From contig NZ_QXED01000016.1 in assembly GCF_003583365.1 (NCBI RefSeq), positions 40,483-104,482 of the forward strand: a stretch of DNA of 64,000 bases, written 5' to 3'. The notes beneath the pieces were generated by a model. That model made no database searches. It worked only from the letters and a program-made list of their open reading frames with translations, and had not been told where the DNA came from. Below are positions 17,022-24,822 of this stretch, one piece after another (the first letter of the stretch is position 1; the number at the start of each line of letters is the position of its first letter). Source of the DNA: Fibrisoma montanum (GTDB lineage Bacteria > Bacteroidota > Bacteroidia > Cytophagales > Spirosomataceae). The translations under genes were made by a program, and so were the position numbers.

Positions 17022-17798
17022 ATGCCCTCCTTCCAGTCTGTAGCAACTCATACCCATGTATCGACCAACGATACGTTTGAAACAGTGTTAAACCAATCCA
17101 TCAACTGCTTTACCGGTGTTCGGCAGAATGCGTTAGGCGTCCTGTATCGGTACGCCCGGTATCCACATCGCATTCATCAGCGATACTCAGCTCCTTTGGC
17201 GCTCCCGGTTCTGCGACAGTTTCGAGCCGATACCTACTGGGCAATGGGGGGCGGGGTCAGAACGAACCCATTGCTGCATTCATTTAGTCAGGTCTGCGCC
17301 CGGTTTGCCATCACTCTGCTGGAAGTAGATACCTTTCTGGCCGCCAAGGAGGGCTATCTGCTGGCTCTAGCCAAAGCGCAGCCTGATTCGCTCCCACCCC
17401 TTGACAGTTCGCACCGACCGCTGATCCGAATGCTGCTGAGAATCATTCTGTCGCCGACCGCCTTAAACGATTCACTGGTTGCAACATGCCAGCGACTGGC
17501 CGATTGCCTCCAGGCGATTAACTGGCTCAGCAGCGTATTGAATGCCCGGTCTATCCTGGCAGAACCCTTGGGCCGCCGACAACTGGAGTTGGTATTAGAC
17601 AGCATACGCACCGAACTGGAAACGCTCGACCTACCGGTCGAATCCCTGCCCGCGGAAGTCCGGTCGGCAATTGGAGTCATTGGCCGTCATTTTGTCGATA
17701 AACTGGACGAATTGGAGCAGCTTATGGCCTGTTCAGCATGCCAGATCGCCAGGCGCAGTTGCTGCCGGAACGGTCTGACCACCAGTAAATCTGCTTAA
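17022..17798 (+). CDS. Phytoene/squalene-synthase-like protein without catalytic Asp motifs (pseudoenzyme)
   Basis: The 258-residue product aligns by eye along its length with the true synthase encoded next. ALGVLYRYARYPHRIH corresponds to AIYAIYGYVRLADELVD. NPLLHSFSQVCARF corresponds to NPVIHAFVQAVRRY. LADCLQAINWLSSVLNA corresponds to LGAAFQKVNFLRDIASD, and LPAEVRSAIGVIGRHFVDKL to LPRGVRLGVYVAYRYYLDLF. The first metal motif DELVD is PHRIH here and the second, DIASD, is SVLNA. Without these Asp residues it should not bind the Mg-diphosphate. It may be a scaffold, an allosteric subunit or an isoprenoid-binding protein. The C-terminal tail has five Cys (about residues 231-247), which is unusual. 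Confidence 0.72.
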   Translation: MPSFQSVATHTHVSTNDTFETVLNQSINCFTGVRQNALGVLYRYARYPHRIHQRYSAPLALPVLRQFRADTYWAMGGGVRTNPLLHSFSQVCARFAITLLEVDTFLAAKEGYLLALAKAQPDSLPPLDSSHRPLIRMLLRIILSPTALNDSLVATCQRLADCLQAINWLSSVLNARSILAEPLGRRQLELVLDSIRTELETLDLPVESLPAEVRSAIGVIGRHFVDKLDELEQLMACSACQIARRSCCRNGLTTSKSA

Positions 17799-17825
17799 TT
17801 CGAAAAATTCACCTTTTCATCAGTA

Positions 17826-18674
17826 ATGTCTCTTGATCTGTTTCACTCGACGGCAATAGGCTGTAGTCGGCTGATAACCCAAGCCTACAGTACATCGTTT
17901 TCCATTGGCGTCCGGCTGCTCAATTCACAGTACCGGGGAGCGATTTACGCCATTTATGGGTACGTCCGGCTGGCCGATGAACTTGTCGATACGTTTCATC
18001 AATTTGATAAAGCAGAGCTATTCCGGCAACTCAGTCAGGAGACCGCTCAGGCTTTGCAGGATGGGCTCAGTCTCAATCCCGTAATTCACGCGTTCGTTCA
18101 GGCCGTACGCCGGTACCGAATCGATCCCGCTTTACTTGATGCATTTCTCAATTCGATGGAAATGGACCTCACGGTTCAGACCTATCAGGTATCCCAATAC
18201 CAGCAGTACGTGTATGGCTCGGCTGAAGTTGTTGGGCTAATGTGTTTACGAGTGTTCTGTGATGGCGATGACACGTTGTATTTTCAGCTTCGGGAGCCAG
18301 CCCGTAGATTGGGGGCAGCTTTCCAAAAGGTTAACTTCCTACGCGACATCGCGTCTGATCTGCACGACCGGGGCCGTCTGTATTTCCCGGGCGTTGATTT
18401 TATCCAATTTAAAGCAGCGGACAAACAACGCATTGAAGCCGAAATAACCCAGGATTTTGCGGCTGCGCTCCCTGGTATCGTCCGGTTGCCCAGAGGTGTG
18501 CGATTAGGGGTGTACGTGGCCTATCGATACTACCTTGATCTGTTTGCTCAGCTTCGGCGTCATGCACCGACAGCCATCCTGACGCAACGGGTCCGTGTGT
18601 CGAACCAACGTAAAGTGTGGATTCTGATCCGTAGCTCATTCAGACACCTCCTCCTACCCGTATTGGGCGGATAA
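17826..18674 (+). CDS. crtB: Phytoene synthase (squalene/phytoene synthase family)
   Basis: The 282-residue enzyme has both Asp-rich motifs: DELVD in YVRLADELVDTF near residue 50, and DIASD in QKVNFLRDIASDLHDRGRLYFP near 175. YSTSFSIGVRLL near residue 22 matches the usual start of bacterial CrtB. It should condense two geranylgeranyl diphosphates to phytoene on the cytoplasmic side of the membrane. Squalene or a C30 product cannot be excluded from sequence alone. It is the last gene of the run; no desaturase (crtI) or hydroxylase is nearby, so the rest of the carotenoid pathway must be elsewhere. Confidence 0.88.
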   Translation: MSLDLFHSTAIGCSRLITQAYSTSFSIGVRLLNSQYRGAIYAIYGYVRLADELVDTFHQFDKAELFRQLSQETAQALQDGLSLNPVIHAFVQAVRRYRIDPALLDAFLNSMEMDLTVQTYQVSQYQQYVYGSAEVVGLMCLRVFCDGDDTLYFQLREPARRLGAAFQKVNFLRDIASDLHDRGRLYFPGVDFIQFKAADKQRIEAEITQDFAAALPGIVRLPRGVRLGVYVAYRYYLDLFAQLRRHAPTAILTQRVRVSNQRKVWILIRSSFRHLLLPVLGG

Positions 18675-18858
18675 CCTGGCTGTTATTTTGCGATCACATC
18701 GCTATCTGTTACCGCCTTTGGCGAGTCGCTGGTAGCTGTAGGTCGCTATTGTCTATAACCGGAGTTCGTCAATGAAATTTTTTTTCGGTCCTGCGTAGGG
18801 GGACGTTCTCCCTTCGCTGTCATACGATCAGAATGCAGTAATCAAACACACAAATCGT

Positions 18859-19590
18859 ATGAACCGTATTATAAACCTTGTAAAGAAATCGCTGTTGTTG
18901 TCAACCATTCTCCTGTCTGCTTCCAGTTGTTACATCAATACCATATCGCCGGAGCCGGGCCGGATCACGACGGAAGTACGCAACACGTCCAGCTTCACGG
19001 GTCTTGACATCGAAAGTGGCATCCGCGTAACGGTTACGGCCGGCACTTCTGAAACGGTGGAGATTGAAGCCCGCGAAGGGTACCAGCCCTACATCCTGAC
19101 GGAGGTTCGGAACAACACCCTGCGCGTGTACATCGACCGGCGGCTGAGTAACCGGCGCGGTAGCGACATCCAGGCGTATATCACGATGCGCACCCTGAAC
19201 TACGTATCCGCTTCGGGTGGGTCGCGGGTAACTACGGGCGATATGTTCCGCCCCGACCGGTTCGATGCGTCGCTGAGCGGGGGCAGCTACCTGCGCGTAC
19301 CGGTCACAACCAACGCCATTACGGTCGATGCGAGCGGTGGTTCTGAAGCCAGCATCTCGGGCTCAGCGCAACGTATCAATGCCGATGAGCTCTCCGGCGG
19401 CAGTCGGCTGCTGGCGGCTGATCTGCGGGTAAGCAGTTGCACCATCGACGCGTCGGGGGGCAGCACCGCCGACGTCAATGTCAGCGATGAACTGAACGTC
19501 CGGGCATCGGGCGGCAGCATTGTCCGCTACAAAGGGTCGCCCCGCATCACGCAGAGCGTCAGTGGCGGGTCGCGGGTTACGCCACTGTAA
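18859..19590 (+). CDS. Lipoprotein with a GIN (DUF2807) domain
   Basis: The 243-residue protein has a lipoprotein-type signal (LLLSTILLSASSC, Cys near residue 24). It is followed by a right-handed repetitive beta domain with recurring ASGGS units (VSASGGSRVT, DASLSGGSYL, DASGGSEASI, RASGGSIVR), which is the pattern of the head GIN domain family. Such proteins are abundant in Bacteroidota and presumed periplasmic or surface-bound; their function is unknown. It stands alone, ends in a strong hairpin and is convergent with the SDR gene. Confidence 0.85.
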   Translation: MNRIINLVKKSLLLSTILLSASSCYINTISPEPGRITTEVRNTSSFTGLDIESGIRVTVTAGTSETVEIEAREGYQPYILTEVRNNTLRVYIDRRLSNRRGSDIQAYITMRTLNYVSASGGSRVTTGDMFRPDRFDASLSGGSYLRVPVTTNAITVDASGGSEASISGSAQRINADELSGGSRLLAADLRVSSCTIDASGGSTADVNVSDELNVRASGGSIVRYKGSPRITQSVSGGSRVTPL

Positions 19591-19596
19591 GGTTTA

Positions 19597-19629
19597 CAAA
19601 ACGGGCCGGCGCAAGTCCGGCCCGTTTTG
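19597..19629. terminator. Bidirectional terminator, perfect 13-bp arms
   Basis: CAAAACGGGCCGG and CCGGCCCGTTTTG enclose a 7-nt loop between two convergent stop codons. Each direction ends in a short run of T, so it serves both the GIN-domain gene and the SDR gene. Confidence 0.8.
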
Positions 19630-19636
19630 GGATCGA

Positions 19637-20407
19637 TCAGACCGTCTGCCCGCCGTCGACGGTGAACTGCCCTCCGGTGAGATACGACGATTCATCACTG
19701 GCCAGAAACAATACCAGATTCGCTACATCGATTTCCTGGGCGTAGCGCTTCAGCGGAATGGCCTCGGCAAACTGCTTCTGCGCCTGCGTTCCCGCTCCCG
19801 GCGCGAAACCCTCCTCCAGCGACCGCATCATCCGGTTATCGACCGGTGCCGGGTGCACGGTGTTTACCCGGATATTGGCGGGTGCCCCCTCCAGGGCAGC
19901 GACCTTCATCAGCCCAACGACAGCGTGTTTGCTGGTAACGTACGCCGAGACATTCGGCGTACCGCGCAGCCCCGCTACCGACGACGTAATGATGATGCTC
20001 CCTCCTCCGCCCGACTGCATGAGCGGCATTACGTATTTCAGCCCCAGCCAGACGCCAAATACGTTGACGTCCATCACCTTGCGAAACATCTCTTCCGGGT
20101 ATTCCTGAATGGGTTTTACTACCCCTTCGATACCCGCGTTGTTGAAGAACACATCCACCCCACCCAGCTTTTCGACCGCAGCCTCCGCGTAGACCTTCAC
20201 CTGATCGGGCTGGGTTACGTCGGCCTGTACGTAGTAAACCCGGTCCGAACCCAGCGTTTCAGTAACTTCCCTAAGTTTGTTCTCGTCCAGATCGACCAGC
20301 AGTACACTGGCCCCTTCGTCGAGAAAAAGTTTAGCCGTGGCGGCACCGATGCCCCCTGAACCACCCGTAATAATGGCTCGTTTCCCCTGTAATCGATTCA
20401 TAATCAT
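19637..20407 (-). CDS. Short-chain dehydrogenase/reductase
   Basis: The 256-residue protein is a classical SDR. It has the cofactor motif TGGSGGIGAATAKLF (TGxxxGIG) near residue 16, an acidic residue at the end of strand 2 (LLVDLDEN) that favours NAD, NNAG near 91, catalytic Ser in IIITSSVAG, and YVTSK (YxxxK) near 157. The C-terminal FLASDESSYLTGGQFTVDGG is typical of the glucose dehydrogenase/FabG-like group. The substrate is unknown. An in-frame ATG at 20401 is an alternative start. It is monocistronic. Confidence 0.9.
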   Translation of the reverse strand: MIMNRLQGKRAIITGGSGGIGAATAKLFLDEGASVLLVDLDENKLREVTETLGSDRVYYVQADVTQPDQVKVYAEAAVEKLGGVDVFFNNAGIEGVVKPIQEYPEEMFRKVMDVNVFGVWLGLKYVMPLMQSGGGGSIIITSSVAGLRGTPNVSAYVTSKHAVVGLMKVAALEGAPANIRVNTVHPAPVDNRMMRSLEEGFAPGAGTQAQKQFAEAIPLKRYAQEIDVANLVLFLASDESSYLTGGQFTVDGGQTV

Positions 20408-20612
20408 AGCATGAGGTTCATAAGACTAACCGCCCCGTACCCCTAATGTTCGGTCGTCGTCAGGCTTTTATTGCCTTCAGACCATGCGCCTGAACTGGTT
20501 AACGATCAACGCTGTATTTACGCCCTCTGACAATCGTCAGGCCACGAACTAAGGCCGGTCATAGCACAGGGCGGGTGAATTATCTATCTTTATAGTAGAA
20601 AATCGTACCGCT

Positions 20613-21557
20613 ATGATCGTTACGCTCACGCTCAACCCAGCCGTGGATATCAGCATGACCCTGGATCGGCTGATTCCCGAACACAAGCTGCCTTGCTCGC
20701 AGCCGCGCTACGATGCCGGTGGTGGTGGCATTAATGTTTCCAAAGCCATTCACCGACTGGGTGGTCAGTCGCTCGCGCTGTTTACGGCCGGCGGCACCAC
20801 TGGCCTGAACCTGGAAGGACTCGTTGAAGCCGAGGGGATTACGTACCAGATTATCGGTATCGAATCCATCACCCGTGAATCGTACGTCGTTACGGAAACC
20901 AGCACCAACAACCAGTACCGGTTCGGAACGCCCGGCCCGGTGCTGACGCCCGCCGAAGCGGCCTGCTGTCTGGCCCGCGTGGAAACCCTGCCGGCTATGG
21001 TCGACTACCTCGTTGCCAGCGGGAGTCTGCCGCCCGGCCTGCCGACTGATTTTTACGCGGAGATTGCTCACTACGCTAAATCCCACAACATCCGGCTGGT
21101 ACTCGATACGGCCGGTGAACCACTGCGGGCGGCTCTGGAGACAGGCGTTTTTCTGATCAAACCTAACGTCGGCGAACTGGCTGCTCTGCTTGGTGTGGAC
21201 CAACTCGAACCGGATCAGATCGGGGAAGCCGCTACGGCCCTGATTCAGGCTGGTAAGTGCGAACTGGTGGCGGTGTCGCTCGGTCCGCGGGGGGCTATGC
21301 TCGTGAGCGCCGATGGGCAGGAATACGTTCAGGCACCGCCCGTTCGAAAGATGAGTACCGTGGGGGCCGGCGACAGCCTCGTGGGCGGCCTTGTGTATGC
21401 GTTGTCGCAGGGACGCTCATCGGCCGACGCCATTCGCCTGGGCGTTGCCTGCGGCACGGCGGCCACCATGAACGCCGGCACCGAACTGTTCCATGCTGAG
21501 GACGCCGAGCGGCTGCTGGCCTGGATCAACCGACAACAGACTGTTGAACCGGTCTAA
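20613..21557 (+). CDS. pfkB: 6-phosphofructokinase, PfkB family
   Basis: The 314-residue protein matches the PfkB (phosphofructokinase-2) pattern closely. It has TLTLNPAVDISM at the start, DAGGGGINVSKAIHRLGG near 34, ASGSLPPGLP near 130, IKPNVGEL near 173, VSLGPRGAML near 217, and the signature STVGAGDSLVGG near 246 with catalytic Asp. It should phosphorylate fructose 6-phosphate (or a related sugar phosphate such as fructose 1-phosphate or tagatose 6-phosphate) in the cytosol. No PTS or sugar operon surrounds it, which favours the glycolytic role. Confidence 0.85.
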   Translation: MIVTLTLNPAVDISMTLDRLIPEHKLPCSQPRYDAGGGGINVSKAIHRLGGQSLALFTAGGTTGLNLEGLVEAEGITYQIIGIESITRESYVVTETSTNNQYRFGTPGPVLTPAEAACCLARVETLPAMVDYLVASGSLPPGLPTDFYAEIAHYAKSHNIRLVLDTAGEPLRAALETGVFLIKPNVGELAALLGVDQLEPDQIGEAATALIQAGKCELVAVSLGPRGAMLVSADGQEYVQAPPVRKMSTVGAGDSLVGGLVYALSQGRSSADAIRLGVACGTAATMNAGTELFHAEDAERLLAWINRQQTVEPV

Positions 21558-21581
21558 AACAGGGGCTATTTCATGGGTATA

Positions 21582-21637
21582 ACAACAGGCAAACCAGCGG
21601 TTGATTTGCACAAATCAACCGCTGGTTTGCCTGTTGT
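21582..21637. terminator. Bidirectional terminator with perfect 26-bp stem
   Basis: The arms 21582-21607 and 21612-21637 are exact reverse complements with a 4-nt loop (GCAC). The stem lies between the convergent pfkB and cation-transporter genes. The stem is unusually long for an intrinsic terminator and its right arm runs almost to the transporter stop codon. Confidence 0.75.
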
Positions 21638-21641
21638 GTAA

Positions 21642-22289
21642 TTAGCAGTGACCGCAGCAGGTCGCAGCACCCCTGGTTTTTTCAAAACTCTCCTGCCCTT
21701 CTCTGAATGAAAACCAGGCCAGGCCAATCATACCAGCCGCATCAATGTAGGGTACATGAACTAGTTCGTAGAGGACACTTGACGCCAGCAGCACCAGCGA
21801 CATATACACGCATACCATCGTGCATTTGCCATCGGCGATGATGGCAGCCGAGGCAAGGCGCTGGCCGGTTCGAATTTTCCATCTGGCCAGCACCCGCATG
21901 ATGGCAATTGAAAGCACCGACACCAGAATTCCGGCTACGGTTGTGTCGGGTTGCCGGCCTTCGCTGATGCTTACTACGGCCCCAGACAGCAGCCCCGCTA
22001 CCAGCAGGTAAAAACAGGTGCCGGTACTCTGCAGGGCCAGTTTCTCAAAGCGCCCCCGGCCGGCGTTGCCGTACCGGCGCAACCGGGCGATCATGGCCAG
22101 GATACCCACCCCGGAAATGACTTCAATGAAGCTATCGACACCAAACCCCGCCAGCGTCAGGGCTTCGTCCTGAACGCCGAAGTAAAGCGAGACGAACCCT
22201 TCGCCGAGGTTATACAGTACGGTAAAGACAGCCAGGCCAATCGCTACGTTCCACCCGTTCTGCACGGGCATCATACGGGTCGTTTCCAT
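21642..22289 (-). CDS. Cation-transporter-like (CDF-type) membrane protein
   Basis: I start at ATG 22289 (215 residues), since codons further upstream belong to the inserted transposon. Five to six hydrophobic segments are visible. TLAGFGVDSFIEVISGVGI near residue 40 resembles the CDF helix II motif (HSxxD-like, with D and E), and AAIIADGKCTMVCVY near 150 the helix V motif, where the usual HxxxD is changed to ADGKC. The C-terminal cytoplasmic domain of CDF exporters is absent; instead the protein ends in the Cys/His cluster TCCGHC. Metal handling is plausible and the ion is unknown. Confidence 0.7.
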   Translation of the reverse strand: METTRMMPVQNGWNVAIGLAVFTVLYNLGEGFVSLYFGVQDEALTLAGFGVDSFIEVISGVGILAMIARLRRYGNAGRGRFEKLALQSTGTCFYLLVAGLLSGAVVSISEGRQPDTTVAGILVSVLSIAIMRVLARWKIRTGQRLASAAIIADGKCTMVCVYMSLVLLASSVLYELVHVPYIDAAGMIGLAWFSFREGQESFEKTRGAATCCGHC

Positions 22290-22300
22290 AGTACGGAAAC
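22282..22300 (-). promoter_or_regulatory. Small dyad overlapping the transporter start codon
   Basis: GTTTCC and GGAAAC (22282-22287, 22295-22300) form a 6-bp inverted repeat with a 7-nt centre that includes the ATG at 22289. It could be an operator or a start-codon hairpin. The arms are short enough for chance. Confidence 0.25.
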
Positions 22301-22318
22301 ATTGACAGGTCAGAAATG

Positions 22319-22326
22319 ATTTTTTT
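22319..22326. repeat. Left target-site duplication of the IS1595-type element
   Basis: ATTTTTTT lies just outside the left inverted repeat and matches ATTTTTTC at 25136-25143 in 7 of 8 positions. Eight bases is the usual duplication length for IS1595-type elements. Confidence 0.55.
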
Positions 22327-22355
22327 GGGAATGATATACTTATGTAACCCAAAAT
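22327..22355 (+). repeat. Left terminal inverted repeat
   Basis: This is a 29-bp repeat starting GGGAATGATATAC and ending ACCCAAAAT. Its complement is at 25107-25135 with two mismatches (positions 13 and 18). Confidence 0.85.
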
Positions 22356-22362
22356 TAATGCT

Positions 22363-22370
22363 TATCTTTG
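22363..22370 (+). promoter_or_regulatory. -7 box of the transposase gene
   Basis: TATCTTTG matches the Bacteroidota -7 consensus TAnnTTTG. It lies just inside the left inverted repeat and about 20 bases ahead of the ATG at 22391, so the element carries its own promoter. Confidence 0.45.
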
Positions 22371-22390
22371 TCTTACAAAGGCAAAGAGCC

Positions 22391-23323
22391 ATGTGTAAGA
22401 AGAAAAGTGTCACCGATTTAAGAGATTTTGATAGCTTCTTTGAACTTGTCAATTACTTTGATACTGAGGAAAAGTGCGTACAATATTTTGCACAATTACG
22501 CTGGAACGGCATTCCTCAATGCCCTTATTGTGAACATGAACACGTTTACGAACTAAAGGGTAAAACCAAACGCTGGAAATGCGCTAATTGCCGCCAACAG
22601 TTCAGTGTTCGCGTAGGTACTATCTTTGAAGATAGTAAGATTTCGCTCCGTAAGTGGCTCTTTGCCATATACTTAGCTACAGCCCATAAGAAAGGCATAT
22701 CATCGCACCAGCTTTCTCGTGATATTAAGGTTACGCAAAAAACGGCATGGTTCATGCTCCAGCGTATTCGCCTTGCGTTTGCACCAGAGGACGTACAATT
22801 AACGGATGTTGTTGAGGTTGACGAAACGTTTGTTGGTGGTAAGGAAGCCAATAAGCACAAGTCAAAACGTACGCCCGGCACACAAGGCCGTAGCACCAAA
22901 ACAAAGACTCCTGTTTTGGGGGTTATTCAACGAGACGGTAAAGTTTACGCGGTTCCTGTAGAAAACACGAAGGGAGCCACAATTTTGCCTATAATTGTTT
23001 CAAAAGTTGAAGCAGGTGCACGAGTATATACCGACGAATACTATCCTTATAGGGCTTTAGGTAAGCGGTATGAACATTCATACGTGCAACACAGTGCCGA
23101 TCAATACGTGGACGGTGTAGTACACTCTAACAGTATGGAATCGTTTTGGGCGTTCTTTAAAAGAGGGATTATTGGTATTTACCATCATGCTAGTAAAAAG
23201 CATTTAGGTTTGTACGTAAATGAGTTTACCTTCCGTTATAACAACCGTAAAATGAGTGAAGGCTCGCGGTTTGATGTATTTTTAGCCAATAAAACAATAA
23301 GTGTATTACTTACAAGAAATTGA
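22391..23323 (+). CDS. IS1595-family (ISXO2-like DDE) transposase
   Basis: From ATG 22391, preceded by a purine-rich ribosome-binding stretch, the protein has 310 residues. An N-terminal zinc ribbon is visible (CPYC near residue 38 and CANC near 58). It is followed by a helix-turn-helix-like region (ISSHQLSRDIKVTQKTAWFMLQRI). The DDE nuclease core follows: VVEVDETFVGG near 135, YTDEYYPY near 206, and VHSNSMESFWAFFKRG near 240, with the Asn-Glu variant typical of this family. It appears intact and should move the element at 22327-25135. Confidence 0.93.
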   Translation: MCKKKSVTDLRDFDSFFELVNYFDTEEKCVQYFAQLRWNGIPQCPYCEHEHVYELKGKTKRWKCANCRQQFSVRVGTIFEDSKISLRKWLFAIYLATAHKKGISSHQLSRDIKVTQKTAWFMLQRIRLAFAPEDVQLTDVVEVDETFVGGKEANKHKSKRTPGTQGRSTKTKTPVLGVIQRDGKVYAVPVENTKGATILPIIVSKVEAGARVYTDEYYPYRALGKRYEHSYVQHSADQYVDGVVHSNSMESFWAFFKRGIIGIYHHASKKHLGLYVNEFTFRYNNRKMSEGSRFDVFLANKTISVLLTRN

Positions 23324-23379
23324 TTGGAAAAACGAATTAAATGTCGTAATATAAGTCAAATCTGTATTTCATTACAGCT

Positions 23380-24180
23380 ATGAAAACTACGGCAGAAATG
23401 ATTGGATTAAGGTTCGTTGGTGAAGGTATTAATCCAAAAAACTTAACGGTAAAAGAATTAGCTAAACTATCTTCAAGTTTAGAAGACACGATATTGTCTA
23501 TTGTTCAAGAAGAACATCCAGACGTAAATAAGGATGAAGTTTACATTAGCTTAGTTGATGTAGTTGATGCCAGTGCTGGGTATAAATACGTGCCTAGTTT
23601 AGCTGAGGTTATGATTGGTGCATACTTGACTATGACAACACTAATAAATAACAGAAACTTCGACAAGCTTTCCCCTCAAAGTATAGCTTCACTTCAACCT
23701 ATTGTTGATTTTACGAATCAACGCCAATGTAAAGCCCAATTAAGGTTAGGCAATAATTTATTGGCAACTGTCGAACCTTCAAATCGAATTAAAGATAGCG
23801 AATTAGAGGAAGTAGGAAGCCGATACATTTATGGTAAAACAACTATCTATGCAACTGTTCAGCGAGTAGGTGGCATAAAGAAGCCAAAAGCTATGTTAAC
23901 CATACCACAATCTGAAACGGCCCTTTATATTGAGACAACGCAAGAGGAAGCAAAAAAATTAGCAGGTCGTCTATATAGTACCGTAGCATTAGCGGGCACG
24001 GCAATGTATGAAAGTGATGGTTTCAGAATGGTCAATTTCAAAATTGATGAGATTCTCGATTACGAAGAAGTAAGTATAAAAGAAGCGTTTAATGAGGTGA
24101 GCGAAGTTATAGGCAAGTATTGGGATAATATTGAAGATATAGATGAATTTCTATATCATGAAAAATCTGTTGACGAATAG
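23380..24180 (+). CDS. Transposon passenger protein of unknown function
   Basis: The 266-residue protein is not recognised. It has no signal peptide or membrane helix. It contains an acidic N-terminal part (LAKLSSSLEDTILSIVQEEHP, DVVDASAGYKYVPSLAEVMIG), a Lys/Glu-rich middle and a short acidic tail (EDIDEFLYHEKSVDE). The stop codon is 2 bases ahead of the PIN-domain gene, so the two are almost certainly one operon. It could be a partner or neutraliser of the PIN protein, though it is much larger than a normal antitoxin. AT-rich codon use matches the transposase. Confidence 0.6.
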   Translation: MKTTAEMIGLRFVGEGINPKNLTVKELAKLSSSLEDTILSIVQEEHPDVNKDEVYISLVDVVDASAGYKYVPSLAEVMIGAYLTMTTLINNRNFDKLSPQSIASLQPIVDFTNQRQCKAQLRLGNNLLATVEPSNRIKDSELEEVGSRYIYGKTTIYATVQRVGGIKKPKAMLTIPQSETALYIETTQEEAKKLAGRLYSTVALAGTAMYESDGFRMVNFKIDEILDYEEVSIKEAFNEVSEVIGKYWDNIEDIDEFLYHEKSVDE

Positions 24181-24182
24181 GT

Positions 24183-24677
24183 ATGCGTAAATTTGTCGCT
24201 ATTGATACCCACACTTTCATTTGGGGCGTAAAAAAAGAGTCCTCTGTCGGTCAGGAATTTATGATTCCAAAGACACTTAGATTCTTTGACTATTTATGGG
24301 AAGATGGTTATAATATAATAATACCCACACCAGTACTAGGGGAAGCGCTTGTGCCTATTCCACTAGACGAACACTATAAGGTGTTAAGCAAAATAAATCG
24401 TAGAATGATGTTAGCGTCTTACGACCCACAGTCGGCTGCCATTTTTGCTGATATGTATAACTCATTTAAGAAAAACGATGAATTGAATGAATATAAGAAG
24501 CTACATGCGGTTCCACGAGAACGAGTAAAAATAGATTATATGATAGCAGCTATAGCCAAAACATACAAAGCAGAATGTATTTATAGTCAAGACCCTCATA
24601 TTACAAAATTTGCCGGTTCCTTTATAGACGTTAAGTGCATACCTGATATTCCCTATCAAACAGAAATTATTTTTTAG
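24183..24677 (+). CDS. PIN-domain protein, probable ribonuclease
   Basis: The 164-residue protein shows the acidic constellation of the PIN fold: Asp in FVAIDTHTFIW near residue 8, Glu in PVLGEALVPI near 59, Asp in KIDYMIAAIAK near 120, and Asp in YSQDPHITKF near 139. PIN enzymes are Mg-dependent RNases, often toxins of toxin-antitoxin pairs. It is wedged between the 266-residue passenger and a 46-residue basic peptide with 2-base gaps on both sides. As transposon cargo it may help retain the element; this is inference. Confidence 0.8.
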   Translation: MRKFVAIDTHTFIWGVKKESSVGQEFMIPKTLRFFDYLWEDGYNIIIPTPVLGEALVPIPLDEHYKVLSKINRRMMLASYDPQSAAIFADMYNSFKKNDELNEYKKLHAVPRERVKIDYMIAAIAKTYKAECIYSQDPHITKFAGSFIDVKCIPDIPYQTEIIF

Positions 24678-24679
24678 TT

Positions 24680-24820
24680 GTGGAAAAGCCGAAAGTTAAA
24701 AAGTTAGCACACAAGAAAGATGACCTTAAACCCGAAAAAGACGTAAAACGGGAAGAAGGTCAAATCTCGTTTAAAGACGCTTTGAAGAAAGCTATTGTAC
24801 CACGCAAAAAGAAGAACTAA
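24680..24820 (+). CDS. 46-residue Lys-rich peptide downstream of the PIN gene
   Basis: A GTG at 24680, 2 bases after the PIN stop codon, opens a frame of 46 codons. The product is very hydrophilic and Lys-rich (KLAHKKDDLKPEKDVKREEG) and ends with a short amphipathic helix (ISFKDALKKAIVP) plus a basic tail. A disordered peptide with one helix next to a PIN gene looks like an antitoxin, although antitoxins usually precede their toxins. It may also be only a basic RNA-binding tail protein. Tight spacing supports translation. Confidence 0.5.
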   Translation: MEKPKVKKLAHKKDDLKPEKDVKREEGQISFKDALKKAIVPRKKKN

Positions 24821-24822
24821 AA

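Noticed and set aside
22290..22352. N-terminal extension of the cation transporter to 22352
   Set aside because: These codons cross the transposon boundary at 22327 and cannot be part of the original gene.
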